DNA from: Acidobacteriaceae bacterium
Lineage (GTDB): Bacteria > Acidobacteriota > Terriglobia > Terriglobales > Acidobacteriaceae
Reading direction: 5' to 3'
DNA length: 56,954 bases
NCBI GenBank assembly: GCA_025350325.1
Contig: JANXYB010000009.1
Coordinates: 1 to 56,954, forward strand
Shown here: positions 26,778 to 37,092 of the stretch, piece by piece
Layout of the letters: each line of letters begins with the position of its first letter
Numbering within the stretch: the stretch's first letter is position 1
Made by a program: the position numbers and the translations under genes
The notes under the pieces: model-generated
Database searches by the model: none
Seen by the model: only the letters and a program-made list of their open reading frames with translations
Told to the model about the DNA's origin: nothing

Positions 26778-28295
26778 GTGAGTTACGGACAAACCTTTGG
26801 GGGAGGTTCCCAACTTGTTGGCCGTGTTAAAGTACGCTTAATCAGGCAATACACAATCGAAGCGAGGGTTCAAACTGTGGCATGTACGGTTTTGTCAGCA
26901 AGTGTTTGGGACCTTCCAAAGCTTGAACAACCTCACCAACTTCCTCTCGCGGATATCGTCTCGGCTCTCTCTTTCGCCCTTGGCTTGACCGAAAGGGCGA
27001 TGCCTGGCCACTCAATGCGCAGTTGCGTATTAGGAATGCGATTGGCCAGAGAACTTGGTTTGGCGCCAAGGCTCAAGACAAGTCTTTACTACGCTTTGCT
27101 CTTGAAAGACGTCGGTTGCAGAAGCAATCCCGGGCACCTGTATCCCGTTTTTGGCTGCGCGGGCGAGCGGCCGGTTAAGGGCGGATTGGAGCCTGACGCT
27201 TGGAACAGATGCCAGAAGCTTTCGACGCTACGGCTGCAGGGAAATAACCCGGTCGCGGAAGTTGCGCAACGGGTAGCCGGCATTGTACGCATCGGCCTGC
27301 GTCGAATCCGCAGTAACGAGAAAGTGATCAGCCCTGGCTGCGACCGATGCTCCCACATTCTACGCAAGGTGGGGCTGGGCGATACCGCAGCTGAGGCGGT
27401 GCGCGGGTTGAATGAACATTGGGACGGCAGCGGATCTCCCGATCAGCGCCGGGGCAGCTTGATTCCTATCGAATCTCGTATTCTGGCCGTAGCGCAGCAT
27501 CTGGACGTGTTTGCTTCGGAGCACGGGATTGATAGAGCGATCGAACTGCTTCGCGAGCGTAGCGGGCATTGGTTCGATCCAGAACTGGTGAGAGTCGCCG
27601 AAAGGCTGCATCGCACCGAAGACCTGTGGCGAGGGGCTTTGCCATCCACACCTGCCGAGGATACTAAAAGCGCTGCTCTTAATCTCGCGCCAGATAAGGT
27701 CAAGGGTTCAGAAGCGACGGATCTCGATCTTATTTGCGAAGCCTTCGCCGATCTGTTGGACGCCAAGTCACCCTTCACTTATCGACATTGCGTGGGCGTG
27801 ACGGACGCGGCAGTAAAAATAGCCTTAGAGCTTGGATTGAGCGTCGAACGGACCCGTCTGGTGAACCGAGCCGCTCTGCTGCACGATATTGGAAAGCTTC
27901 GTGTCCCCAATTCGATCTTGAACAAACAAGGCAAGCTCGAGGCGAACGAATGGAGCGTGATTCAGGAGCACCCGCGCCTGACGCGTGAGATATTGTCGCG
28001 GATCGGACCATTTAAAGAATTGGCGATGATAGCCGGTGCGCATCATGAAAAGCTGGATGGCACAGGCTATCCTGACCGGCTCACGGGAAAGGACCTGCCC
28101 TTGGAGGCACGCATCATAGCGGTCGCAGATGTCTATGTCGCACTTACTGAAGATCGACACTATCGGCCTGGTTTGGCGCTCGACCGAGCGTTCGAGATCA
28201 TGTCGCGCGAAGTTCCCAATAGGCTTGACGCTGACTGCTTTGAGGCCTTGATGTGCGCAGTTTCAGATACGCCGGGAGAGATGCTCTTCGCCTGA
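26778..28295 (+). CDS. Tandem HD-domain protein with C-terminal HD-GYP phosphodiesterase
   Basis: 505 residues carrying two HD-type domains. The second (about 325-500) is a canonical HD-GYP c-di-GMP phosphodiesterase: HCVGVTDAA, HDIGK with H369/D370, HHEKLDGTGYP with H422/H423, and DVYVALTEDRHYRPG. The first (about 60-285) keeps PGHS (H78) and NEHWDGSGSP but has KD in place of HD (K110-D111), so it is probably not metal-competent and may be a sensor or regulatory module. GTG start at 26778; the first 55 residues are atypical and the true start could be later. No transmembrane or receiver domain. No c-di-GMP synthase in the window. Confidence 0.85.
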   Translation: MSYGQTFGGGSQLVGRVKVRLIRQYTIEARVQTVACTVLSASVWDLPKLEQPHQLPLADIVSALSFALGLTERAMPGHSMRSCVLGMRLARELGLAPRLKTSLYYALLLKDVGCRSNPGHLYPVFGCAGERPVKGGLEPDAWNRCQKLSTLRLQGNNPVAEVAQRVAGIVRIGLRRIRSNEKVISPGCDRCSHILRKVGLGDTAAEAVRGLNEHWDGSGSPDQRRGSLIPIESRILAVAQHLDVFASEHGIDRAIELLRERSGHWFDPELVRVAERLHRTEDLWRGALPSTPAEDTKSAALNLAPDKVKGSEATDLDLICEAFADLLDAKSPFTYRHCVGVTDAAVKIALELGLSVERTRLVNRAALLHDIGKLRVPNSILNKQGKLEANEWSVIQEHPRLTREILSRIGPFKELAMIAGAHHEKLDGTGYPDRLTGKDLPLEARIIAVADVYVALTEDRHYRPGLALDRAFEIMSREVPNRLDADCFEALMCAVSDTPGEMLFA

Positions 28296-28411
28296 GGCCC
28301 CTGAGGATCCTGCAATTAATCTGCCTTTCCAGAAATGCGGCGCTCTTTTTTGTTCTGGAACTTCGGTCCCTGCCAAAACGCAAGATGTTTGAGCATTCAA
28401 GCAAATTGCAA

Positions 28412-29840
28412 TTATGCGGTCGCATCCACGGTCGGCTGATTGGCTGACATCTTTGTCGCTTCCGGCGGATCGAGTGGCTTGCTTCCGTGCGGCAAATGCA
28501 CGCCATCCTGTTCCAGCAAAGCTTCATAAATCGGTACCGGGCGCCAATGCCGTGCCAGTACAAACGCTGTCATGTTGGCGATCATGAGCGGCAAAACCAA
28601 TCCGTAGCCACTCGTCATTTCAAAGACGATGAGGACCGAAGTCATCGGCGCGCGAACGATTCCGGCAAAGACGGCCCCCATGCCTACCACTGCGAAGGCG
28701 CCGATGGCATCCGTTGAATGGTGAAAGATGGTGACATCGAGGTACCCGACCGATCCGCCCAGCATGGCGCCCATGAATAGCGCTGGCGCGAAAATTCCGC
28801 CCGAACCGCCACTCGCGTAAGAACTGACAGTAGCTCCCAATTTGAGTACGCAAAATGCGGCCATGAACAAAACCGGCATCGTTCCTGTAAGCGCCAGGGT
28901 AAGTGTTCTGTACGGATCGCCGGCGATGCCATTCAAATGAAACAACTCGAATCCGACCACAGCTAATGCACCCGTCGCCAGACCTCCAACGGACGGGTGA
29001 ACCCAGCGCGGAACCGCCCTCCATCTCTTGAACCGGGCGCGGAGGCCCAGAAGCGAGTCAGTAAATGCGACCGAAATAACAGCGGCTAGTATTCCGAGCA
29101 GGGCATACCAGATCAGCGAGGACGCGTTTGCGAGCGCATAGGCCTTCTGAACATGAAACACCGGGTTTGACCCGAGGAGGGTGTGCTCGACCACGGCTGC
29201 CAGTGCCGCCGCCACAATCACCCCTGAAAGCATGGTCTGATCGAGATCGCCGATCAGTTCCTCCAACGTGAAAGTGATGGCGGCGATTGGAGCGTTGAAG
29301 GCCGCAGCTATGCCCGCGGCCATCCCAACCGACGCCATACGGCGGCAGTTTTGCGGGCTTAGCCGCGCGGCGCGGGCTAGCATACTGCTGACGCCGGCGC
29401 AGATTTGTACCGTGGGCCCTTCCAGGCCGAGCGATGCGCCCGAGCCGATCTGTATCGTGCAGAGAATGAACTTGCCAATGGTCTCTCGCAGCGACACAAG
29501 TCCTGAGCGAAGCGCAAAAGCGACCTTAACCTGGGGAATGCCGCTGCCAGCTGCGGCAGGTGCAAAATAATTCAAACCCGATACCGACGACCAGGCCGCC
29601 GATCGCGGGGCTGAGGATTGTCCACGCTATCCAGCTATGGCCGGGCGCCGAATTGGCGCGATCGATAAAGAGGATCTCAGCCCACCCGATGCACTTATGA
29701 AAGGCGACCGCAGCCAGGCCGCACAGGCCGCCGTCAAGAATGGTGACCGTGAGCAGCCGCTGCCGCTCGTTCGGCATGCGGCGCATCAACCAACTCCAAA
29801 GACGCGAGAACAGCTCTCCGACAGCGATTCTGAGATTCAA
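28412..29840 (-). pseudogene. ClC-family chloride channel/antiporter, disrupted by a one-base frameshift
   Basis: The N-terminal part runs from a TTG at 29840 (GAGGT ribosome site), covering the first helices (LLTVTILDGGLCGLAAVAFH, AWTILSPAIGGLVVGIGFEL). The rest continues in another frame from about 29575 with the ClC signatures NYFAPAAAGSGIPQVK, GSGASLGLEGPTVQ (gating Glu in GLEGP) and GGIFAPALFMGAMLGG. The reading-frame change falls in the run AAACCC (plus strand, 29574-29579): removing one base joins the frames into a normal protein of about 475 residues. Either a sequencing or assembly error at a homopolymer, or a recent loss. It stands downstream of a secreted hydrolase gene on the same strand. 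Confidence 0.85.
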
Positions 29841-29982
29841 CGTTTAAGTGACCTCATCGGGGCAAGGGACATACCTGCAATATAGGAGTGCTCAGATGGT
29901 GCATATGGTTGGCACCGCGCCCGACGTTGGTTCACCGTCGCCGCGAGCGCACCATAAATAGGCGCTACGGGCGTCTGCGGAG

Positions 29983-31107
29983 CTACGGGTTAGGTTCTGT
30001 TTGCTTGAGAAATTCGGCCAGGTAATCTTTCCACACTGAAGCCACAGTATGCGTGCCATGGCCCCGGGTCTGGTCTGAAATGGGTAGGAGGATGAAGCGC
30101 GCGTTCGGGATGCGCTTGACCATCTTTTCGGCGATGCCCAGTTCCGGCGGATTGATGTAGTCGTCGGCGGAGTTGATCCAGAGCACGGGTGCTTTGATGG
30201 TCTCAAGGCGCGGGCTGGGATCGTAATTGCGGCTGGCGTTGAGGTAGTAAATCATGTCATTCGCATCCGGGCTGGGCCGTGCCCAGAAGCGATCGACATA
30301 CTGCTCGGCTGCCTGGCGCGTCGGCGCTTGCTTCTGCATTTGCAGCGGGCTCGAACCCATGACCAGCAGCAGAGTATTCGCGAGGCGCAGGCCCTCTGTA
30401 GGTTCGGCCGTGTAGTCGCCGTTTTTCCACGCGGGGTCGAGTTTGATGGCCTGGATGCTCATGTAACGCATCATGCGATTGCGGCCGGCGATCTGCACCG
30501 GCAGGCAGGCAAAGGGCGCCAGTGCATCGGCAAATCCCGGATATGTTTCGCCCCACACGAAGGTCTGCATGCAGCCCATTGAGGTTCCCAGAATCAGGCG
30601 CAGGTGGTCGATCTTCATTTCATCGAGCATCATTCGCTGACTGCGCACCATGTCGTCGTAATCGTAGGTGGGGAAGTGCGCATGAAGCCCATCGGATGGT
30701 TTAGCGCTGTCGCCATGACCGATGTCGTCGGGCAGGATAAGGAAATATTTCGTGACGTCGAGCGGCGCGCCGGGACCAAAAAGCACGTCGGCAAAGAGAG
30801 GATTCATCAGGGAATGCCTGCTGCCGCCGGTGCCATGCAGCAGCAGCACTGCATTGTCGGTGTGCCCCGCTGCATTGCGGTGGGGTTTGCCCAGAGTTAG
30901 ATAATGCAGTTTCAGTGCAGGCAGTGTTTCTCCGCTGCCAAATTTGAAATTATGCAGCGTCACGACGCTGTGTGTGGCGGGCCACTTACTGGCAGGCGTT
31001 GTGGTGGAGCCCGCTTGCTGCGCCGGCGACGGGGCAACCTGGGCAATCGCAACGACCGCTGCGAGCAGCGTGGAGGGGATACCAAACTTGAACGACTGCA
31101 GAACCAT
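29983..31107 (-). CDS. Secreted alpha/beta hydrolase of the homoserine O-acetyltransferase (MetX-like) family
   Basis: 374 residues with an N-terminal signal peptide (LLAAVVAIAQVAPSPAQQ). The alpha/beta-hydrolase core has the oxyanion HGTGGS (91-96), nucleophile elbow GTSMGCMQT (S176), an Asp in LWINSADDYINPP and a His in GHGTHT near the C-terminus. MetX enzymes are cytoplasmic; a signal peptide and the sequence after the elbow indicate a secreted esterase- or hydrolase-like paralogue rather than methionine biosynthesis. Substrate unknown. Confidence 0.82.
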   Translation of the reverse strand: MVLQSFKFGIPSTLLAAVVAIAQVAPSPAQQAGSTTTPASKWPATHSVVTLHNFKFGSGETLPALKLHYLTLGKPHRNAAGHTDNAVLLLHGTGGSRHSLMNPLFADVLFGPGAPLDVTKYFLILPDDIGHGDSAKPSDGLHAHFPTYDYDDMVRSQRMMLDEMKIDHLRLILGTSMGCMQTFVWGETYPGFADALAPFACLPVQIAGRNRMMRYMSIQAIKLDPAWKNGDYTAEPTEGLRLANTLLLVMGSSPLQMQKQAPTRQAAEQYVDRFWARPSPDANDMIYYLNASRNYDPSPRLETIKAPVLWINSADDYINPPELGIAEKMVKRIPNARFILLPISDQTRGHGTHTVASVWKDYLAEFLKQTEPNP

Positions 31108-31478
31108 GGGTCTCCTGGATGGTCAGTTTCAGCCTACCGTCCGATTTCGAAGCACGCAACATTCCTCGAGGAAAACCCGCAGCCGCATCCCATTCCCTTG
31201 CTGGCCGTCTCGGCGTTAGAATCGTTGGGTATTCGATGCCTTATTGCTCCGACATTTCCGGTTCGCCCCAGTTACAGCGCTTTCGCCGCGGCCGGCCCGA
31301 CCGTGGACGCGATCTTCCCACCTGAGCAATGCATTCCGCTGATCCTTGGCTGGTCAGTTCTGCTGCTCGGCGATGCAGGCTGGACTGGCGTTGACTTTGG
31401 GATCGAAATACTGTTGCAGACCAAACCTGCTTTTGAGTAGCAATTGAATCCGCCTCAGTGCGGATAGAGAGGTTTCCG
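31108..31478. other. Divergent intergenic region upstream of acnA
   Basis: About 370 bp without a credible gene. It includes a perfect palindrome TTCCTCGAGGAA (31162-31173) and, just before acnA, a small hairpin ATCCGC/GCGGAT (31448-31465) directly upstream of the ribosome site AGAGAGG. That hairpin could modulate acnA translation. Confidence 0.4.
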
Positions 31479-34253
31479 ATGGATAGCTTTTCCAGCCGTG
31501 CTCGCCTCACTTCAGGCAATAGCACTTACACCATTTCTCGCCTGCCAGCGTTAACCGCGCGCGGGTTCAATTTGAGCCGACTCCCGTTCAGTCTGAAGAT
31601 CCTGCTTGAGAATCTGCTGCGTCGCGAAGATGGCGTGAATGTAACTGCCGGCGACATCTGCTTCCTGGCAACGTGGGATGCAAAAGCAGAGCCGAGCCGC
31701 GAAATAGCGTACATGCCGGCGCGCGTGCTAATGCAGGACTTCACCGGCGTCCCCGCGATTGTAGATCTGGGCGCGATGCGCGATGCGATCAAGACGCTGG
31801 GCGGCGATCCGGAGCGGGTTAATCCGCTTGTGCCTGCCGAGTTGGTCATTGACCATTCTGTACAGGTGGACGAGTTCGGTACAGCGGGCGCATACGACGC
31901 CAACGCGCTGCTCGAGTTTCAGCGCAATCGCGAACGCTATGCCTTTTTGAAATGGGGCCAGACGGCGTTTCGCAATTTCTCCGCGGTCCCGCCAGGCATG
32001 GGCATCTGTCACCAGGTAAACCTCGAATATCTTGCACGTGTTGTGTTCACAACAGAAATTGACGGCGAGTCGTCCGCGTATCCCGACACCTTGGTCGGAA
32101 CCGATTCTCACACCACTATGATCAACGGCCTCGGTGTGCTCGGCTGGGGCGTAGGCGGCATCGAGGCCGAGGCAGCGATGTTGGGCCAGCCGGTTTCAAT
32201 GCTGGTGCCGCAGGTCGTTGGCTACAAGCTGATCGGCAAGTTGCGCGAGGGCGCTACAGCAACTGACCTTGTGCTGACCGTAACGCAGGCGTTGCGCAAG
32301 TTGGGAGTAGTCGGCAAGTTCGTGGAGTTTTATGGGCCCGGCATCGCGGCGCTTCCCTTGGCCGACCGCGCGACGATCAGCAACATGGCTCCCGAATATG
32401 GCGCCACCTGCGGCATCTTCCCGGTCGATGCCGAAACGTTGCGCTACCTCAAGCTTACGGGCCGCAGCGACGAACAGATTGCGCTGGTCGAAGCTTATTA
32501 CAAGGAGCAAGACCTATTTCACACTTCCGATTCGCCTGAGGCGGAGTACACGCAGATGCTGGAACTGGATCTGGCTGCCGTCGAGCCCAGCGTTGCCGGT
32601 CCCAAACGTCCGCAAGACCGCGTCTTGTTAAGAGATGCGGCAGCCAGCTTTGCGCAGCAGTTGCCAGCGCTGTTGTCGCCAACGGCCAAGCCTCTCGGCA
32701 CGCGATCAGCAGTCCCATGGCACCGTGGAGCGGTGAGCGACACCGCCGTCGCGGATAAGGTTCCGTTACATCTAATGACGACTGTGAAAGAGCGATTTGG
32801 AGTTGATCCCGACACCTATCTCGACCATGGCTCTGTCGTGATCGCGGCGATCACCAGTTGCACCAACACTTCCAATCCATCCGTAATGATCGCTGCAGGA
32901 ATTCTCGCCAAGAAGGCCGTCGAAAAAGGGCTCACGGTTCCGCCGTGGGTGAAGACATCGCTGGCTCCCGGATCGCGCGTGGTGACCGACTACTATCAAA
33001 AATCCGGCCTGCTGCCGTATCTCGAAAAGCTTCGCTTCAACGTAGTGGGTTACGGGTGCACCACGTGTATCGGTAACTCGGGGCCGCTCCCGGCGGACGT
33101 TTCAAGGAGCATTGACGAACACGGCCTGGTAGCCGTGAGTGTGCTTAGCGGCAATCGCAATTTCGAAGGCCGTGTGAATGTAGACGTGCGCGCCAACTAC
33201 CTGATGAGCCCGCCGCTCGTGGTCGCATATGCTTTGGCTGGTAAGATTGGCCACAATTTCGATACCGATCCACTGGGCGTAGATGAGGCCGGAAAATCCG
33301 TCTACCTCAAGGACATTTGGCCGACCCAGCAGGAAGTTGCAGAGGCAATCGAGAAAGGCCTGAGCAGCGAAAGCTTTCGCAGGGAGTACGCCACCGTAAG
33401 TCTGGGCGATGCTAATTGGCAGGGACTGAGTTTCCCTACCGGGGACGTTTACAAGTGGGAACCCGATTCGACTTATATTCGCAAGGCCCCATATTTCGAC
33501 GGGATGACGCAGAAGCCTGCGGCGGTTAAAGACATTCTGGGTGCTCGCGTGCTGGCGGTACTGGGCGATTCTGTAACCACCGATCACATCTCTCCTGCGG
33601 GATCGATCAAGGCTAACGGACCGGCGGGAAAGTATCTCTCTGCGCACGGAATAAGGCCAGTTGACTTCAATTCGTACGGCTCGCGGCGAGGAAATCATGA
33701 AGTGATGGTGCGCGGAACCTTTGCCAACGTGCGCTTGCGCAACAAGCTTGCTCCTGGCACTGAAGGCGGGGTCACACGCTTGCTCCCGGAAAGCGAGCCA
33801 ATGTCGATCTTCGATGCGAGCGTAGTTTATGCCGAGCGCAGCGTGCCGCTGGTGATCTTAGCGGGCAAGGAATACGGTTCCGGCTCTTCGCGCGACTGGG
33901 CGGCCAAGGGACCAAAGCTGCTGGGTGTGCGCGCAGTGATTGCAGAAAGCTTTGAACGCATTCATCGTTCTAACCTCGTGGGCATGGGCATTTTGCCGCT
34001 ACAGTTCGCAGATGGGCAGAATGTGGAATCCTTGCAACTGACGGGTGAAGAGGTCTATGACTTCGCCGGCCTGACCACGTTGCTCAGTGAGCGCCTTGCC
34101 AGCGGCCGCACGCTGATGGTGAGGGCGACCGCAGCCGACGGCATGGTGAAGACGTTTGCATCGAAAGTGCGCATCGATACGCCGCAGGAGATCGAGTACT
34201 TCGAACACGGCGGCATTTTGCAATACGTGGTGCGGCAACTTGCAGCGAAGTAG
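31479..34253 (+). CDS. acnA: Aconitate hydratase A
   Basis: TCA-cycle enzyme isomerising citrate to isocitrate using a [4Fe-4S] cluster. ATG at 31479 is chosen because AGAGAGG precedes it by 6 bp; 924 residues, close to the normal 890-930. Cluster ligands fit C461 (SCTNTSNP) and C527/C530 (GCTTCIGNSG). The swivel domain at the C-terminus includes GKEYGSGSSRDWAAKG and the ERIHRSNLVGMGILP motif. IRP-like proteins of this size can also bind RNA when the cluster is lost. Monocistronic; shares a bidirectional terminator with pyk. Confidence 0.97.
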   Translation: MDSFSSRARLTSGNSTYTISRLPALTARGFNLSRLPFSLKILLENLLRREDGVNVTAGDICFLATWDAKAEPSREIAYMPARVLMQDFTGVPAIVDLGAMRDAIKTLGGDPERVNPLVPAELVIDHSVQVDEFGTAGAYDANALLEFQRNRERYAFLKWGQTAFRNFSAVPPGMGICHQVNLEYLARVVFTTEIDGESSAYPDTLVGTDSHTTMINGLGVLGWGVGGIEAEAAMLGQPVSMLVPQVVGYKLIGKLREGATATDLVLTVTQALRKLGVVGKFVEFYGPGIAALPLADRATISNMAPEYGATCGIFPVDAETLRYLKLTGRSDEQIALVEAYYKEQDLFHTSDSPEAEYTQMLELDLAAVEPSVAGPKRPQDRVLLRDAAASFAQQLPALLSPTAKPLGTRSAVPWHRGAVSDTAVADKVPLHLMTTVKERFGVDPDTYLDHGSVVIAAITSCTNTSNPSVMIAAGILAKKAVEKGLTVPPWVKTSLAPGSRVVTDYYQKSGLLPYLEKLRFNVVGYGCTTCIGNSGPLPADVSRSIDEHGLVAVSVLSGNRNFEGRVNVDVRANYLMSPPLVVAYALAGKIGHNFDTDPLGVDEAGKSVYLKDIWPTQQEVAEAIEKGLSSESFRREYATVSLGDANWQGLSFPTGDVYKWEPDSTYIRKAPYFDGMTQKPAAVKDILGARVLAVLGDSVTTDHISPAGSIKANGPAGKYLSAHGIRPVDFNSYGSRRGNHEVMVRGTFANVRLRNKLAPGTEGGVTRLLPESEPMSIFDASVVYAERSVPLVILAGKEYGSGSSRDWAAKGPKLLGVRAVIAESFERIHRSNLVGMGILPLQFADGQNVESLQLTGEEVYDFAGLTTLLSERLASGRTLMVRATAADGMVKTFASKVRIDTPQEIEYFEHGGILQYVVRQLAAK

Positions 34254-34283
34254 TCTGCGAACTTCGGGAGAGAAATTCAAAGC

Positions 34284-34322
34284 AAAACGCCACTCTCGAT
34301 TGACGATTGAGAGTGGCGTTTT
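34284..34322. terminator. Bidirectional terminator between acnA and pyk
   Basis: A perfect 14-bp stem (34284-34297 with 34309-34322) with an 11-nt loop, flanked by AAAA on one side and TTTT on the other. It serves acnA on the plus strand and, 22 bp after the restored reading frame end, pyk on the minus strand. Confidence 0.9.
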
Positions 34323-34343
34323 ACTTGTGAAAGATACCGAACA

Positions 34344-35931
34344 TTACTTGCGTCGCAGGACGCTCTTGGCTGGTTTGGCTGCAGGATGTTTGGGCTTGAG
34401 TACCGGCGCTGAAGACTCCGGCGCCGGCAGGGTTTCATCTTCATGAGGGGCAAAGAAGCGAACCCCTTCCTGATTATGTTCGCCGAGCACATGCAGGCGC
34501 AGGAAGTTGGTTGAGCCCGACTTGGTGCGTGTTCCGGCGACGATGGCGATCACCTCGCGTTCTTACGTACCCATACTGCTCGAGCAAGCTTTCGGCCACA
34601 TCGACCAGCGCCTCCGTCGAGTTCACCTTGGGGCAACGGATCGGCGTGGTTCCCCACAACAGATTGAGCCGGTTGATCGTCACGTCGACCGGGCTGAGCG
34701 CGAAGATTGGCGCGGCAGGATGATACTTCGATAGCTGGCGCGCGGTCGCGCCTGACTCGGTGAAGAGAGCAATGCCGCGCAGGTCAAGATCATCGGCGGC
34801 GTGTGCGGTGGCTTCGCAGATTGTTTCGGCGATCGACAATTGACTTTGCCGGATGCGCGGCGCGGCAAGGTGGTCCTCTTTGATATGACGTTCGGCTTCA
34901 CTCACAATGCGAGCCATCATCGCGACTGTCTCAACTGGAAACTTGCCGACCGCCGATTCGCCCGAAAGCATGACCGCGTCGGTGCCGTCATACACGGCGT
35001 TGGCAACGTCAGAAACCTCGGCGCGTGTGGGACGCGGATTTTCGATCATCGACTCCAGCATCTGCGTGGCCGTAATCACCGGCTTGAAATACTCCGATGC
35101 GCGCCGAATGATGTGCTTCTGAATAGCTGGAACTTTTTCAGGGGGAACCTCGACTCCCAGATCGCCGCGAGCCACCATGATGCCGTCAGCGGCCTGCAGG
35201 ATGCTGTCGAGATGTTCGATTGCCTGCGGCTTTTCGAGCTTGGCGATGATCCATGTCTCGCCGCCATACGCCGAGACGCGATTGCGGACCAGGCGCACAT
35301 CTTCCGCAGTGCGAACAAAGGACACTGCGATTGCATCAACGCCATTCTTGAGCGCAAATTCAAGATCGGCAGAGTCCTTTTCGGTGAGCGAGGGAACGCG
35401 CACCGGGATGCCGGGCAGGTTAATTCCCTTGTTTTCGCCCAGCATGCCGCCGTTGATTATTTCGCACACCACGTCATTACCGACGACCTCATGCACACGT
35501 AATTCGATGAGTCCGTCCGAGAGCAAAATGCGCGAACCTTGTTCGACGTTTTCAGCGAGAGTCTTGAACGTGGTCCCGACCAGCGATGCGGTACCGGGAA
35601 CGTCGCGCGGCGTAATCGTCAACCGTTGACCGGTTTTGAGCATCACTGACTCGTGATCTTTCAACTTGGAGGTACGGATTTTTGGTCCCTGCAAATCGCC
35701 GAGAATACACAGCGGCTTGTGCTCTTCGCGACTGACCTTGCGGATCATCTGAATGAGAGCAAATTTTTCTTCGTGCGTGCCATGGGAAAAGTTGAGGCGA
35801 ACAACATCCACTCCTGCACGGACAAGGTCGCGGAAAACCGGTTCGGTGTTGGAAGCAGGGCCGAGGGTGGCAACGATTTTGGCGCGGCGTTGTATAGGAG
35901 ATTCGTTCGGGCTCGCTTCAAGAAACGGCAT
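34344..35931 (-). CDS. pyk: Pyruvate kinase with a frameshift near the 3' end
   Basis: Glycolytic enzyme making pyruvate and ATP from phosphoenolpyruvate. ATG at 35931 (TTTGGAG upstream). Family features: RRAKIVATLGPAS, NFSHGTHEEH-like NFSHGTHEE, GDLQGPKIR, AKLEKPQAIEH with the catalytic Lys, GDLGVEVP, ATQMLESM and TDAVMLSGESAVG. Around 34557-34570 the sequence gcgttcttacgtac carries one extra base: the intact frame turns into an unrelated Arg-rich tail ending at 34474, while the expected C-terminus (VIAIVAGTRTKSGSTNFLRL and onward) continues in another frame to 34344. Restoring it gives about 528 residues with a short Lys/Pro-rich tail. Probably a sequencing error, because pyk is rarely dispensable. 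Confidence 0.92.
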
Positions 35932-36137
35932 TCGTATTACTCCAAAGGTCGTTGATTTTGGGAGGAAGTGATTGGTCTGTGTGCGGTCCGCTTCATTGTA
36001 CAACGGACGATGGACTCGGCAGGCCCCCTATTCATCATGCGGCCAAGCGCGTGCATTGGTCAGTGCGAGGTGTCACAGACGATTGTTCATGAAATCAGGA
36101 CAGACAATGAACCCAGGCTAAACCCCGTTGTCCAGCT

Positions 36138-36992
36138 TCAACTTTCGCCGTGCCTTTCTCTGTACAGCACTCCATTTAATTCCGCACCCAGCAGCGCGCT
36201 AAATGAAGTGATGTAGAGCCACACGAGGGTAGCGATTCCGGCGCCGAATGAGCCGTAGAACATTGAGTAGTCGGCGATCCTCGTTACGTACCAGCCGAAG
36301 GCCAGCGTGGCAGGAAACCACACCGCGGTTGCCGTAATTGCACCTGGCATTACGCGCGCCCAGTGTTCACCGCGCTTGGTGCCGAAGTGATAGAGCGCGC
36401 CGAGCACGGCTACGCTGGTTACTACAGCGAGCGACCACCTCGCCATGCGCCACAGCAAAAGCACGATGTGGCGCGATTCGTGTTCTGCGTTGCTGATCAT
36501 CCACAGCTCGATGGTTCGGCCAAATACAAGTATCAACGTTGCCACTGCCAGAGGCACCAGCACAATGGGTACCAGCAGCAGCGCCCGCAACCGGCGTTGC
36601 CAAAAACTCCACTCATCACGCGAAAAGCGATAGGCGCGGCGAAAGCCTTCCATCAAAGTGAGCATCAAGCCGAGCCCCGCAAATACGCTCAAGGTCACTG
36701 CAGAGAAAATCAATTGCGTCGATTGTATGCGCCGGGACATGATCGCAGACTGCATCAGCGTCATCGTGTCGGCAGGTAAAAACTGTTCAGACACAGCGCG
36801 GATTTCGCCCACCAGCGTCGGTCCCTCTGGAACCAGAGCGACCAGCGTCGTGAGCACAACCAGCGCCGGGAAGAGCATTAATATTCCTGAATAAGCAGCA
36901 GCCTTAGCCGTGTTAAGCACGTCGTGCTCAAGGGAGAGCCAGAGAGCCCTGCGGAATTGTGCAAGAAAAAGAGGCATTCGAGTCACTTGCAA
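36138..36992 (-). CDS. YihY/BrkB-family inner-membrane protein
   Basis: 284 residues with about six transmembrane segments, of the family once misnamed ribonuclease BN. Signature regions are AAAYSGILMLFPALVVLTTL near the N-terminus, GFRRAYRFSRDEWSFWQRRL in the middle, and FGWYVTRIADYSMFYGSFGAGIATLVWLYI with SALLGAELNGVLYRERHG at the C-terminus. Function is unknown; links to serum resistance and lipid movement have been proposed for relatives. Divergent from the GH3 gene 100 bp away. Confidence 0.85.
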   Translation of the reverse strand: MQVTRMPLFLAQFRRALWLSLEHDVLNTAKAAAYSGILMLFPALVVLTTLVALVPEGPTLVGEIRAVSEQFLPADTMTLMQSAIMSRRIQSTQLIFSAVTLSVFAGLGLMLTLMEGFRRAYRFSRDEWSFWQRRLRALLLVPIVLVPLAVATLILVFGRTIELWMISNAEHESRHIVLLLWRMARWSLAVVTSVAVLGALYHFGTKRGEHWARVMPGAITATAVWFPATLAFGWYVTRIADYSMFYGSFGAGIATLVWLYITSFSALLGAELNGVLYRERHGES

Positions 36993-37092
36993 GAGTAGAG
37001 CATTGACCGGTTTGGGGGCGAGATGTCCGGGGGCGATGTAAGATGCGGACTTTCAGACGAGATCCACTCAAACGGTTTATCATGGCCGGGTC

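Noticed and set aside
30904..31440. 178-codon plus-strand open frame upstream of acnA
   Set aside because: Its first part is antisense to the secreted hydrolase, the translation has no domain, and it lacks a ribosome site.
33102..33698. 198-codon open frame antisense to acnA
   Set aside because: Contained in the well-supported aconitase gene; same explanation as above.
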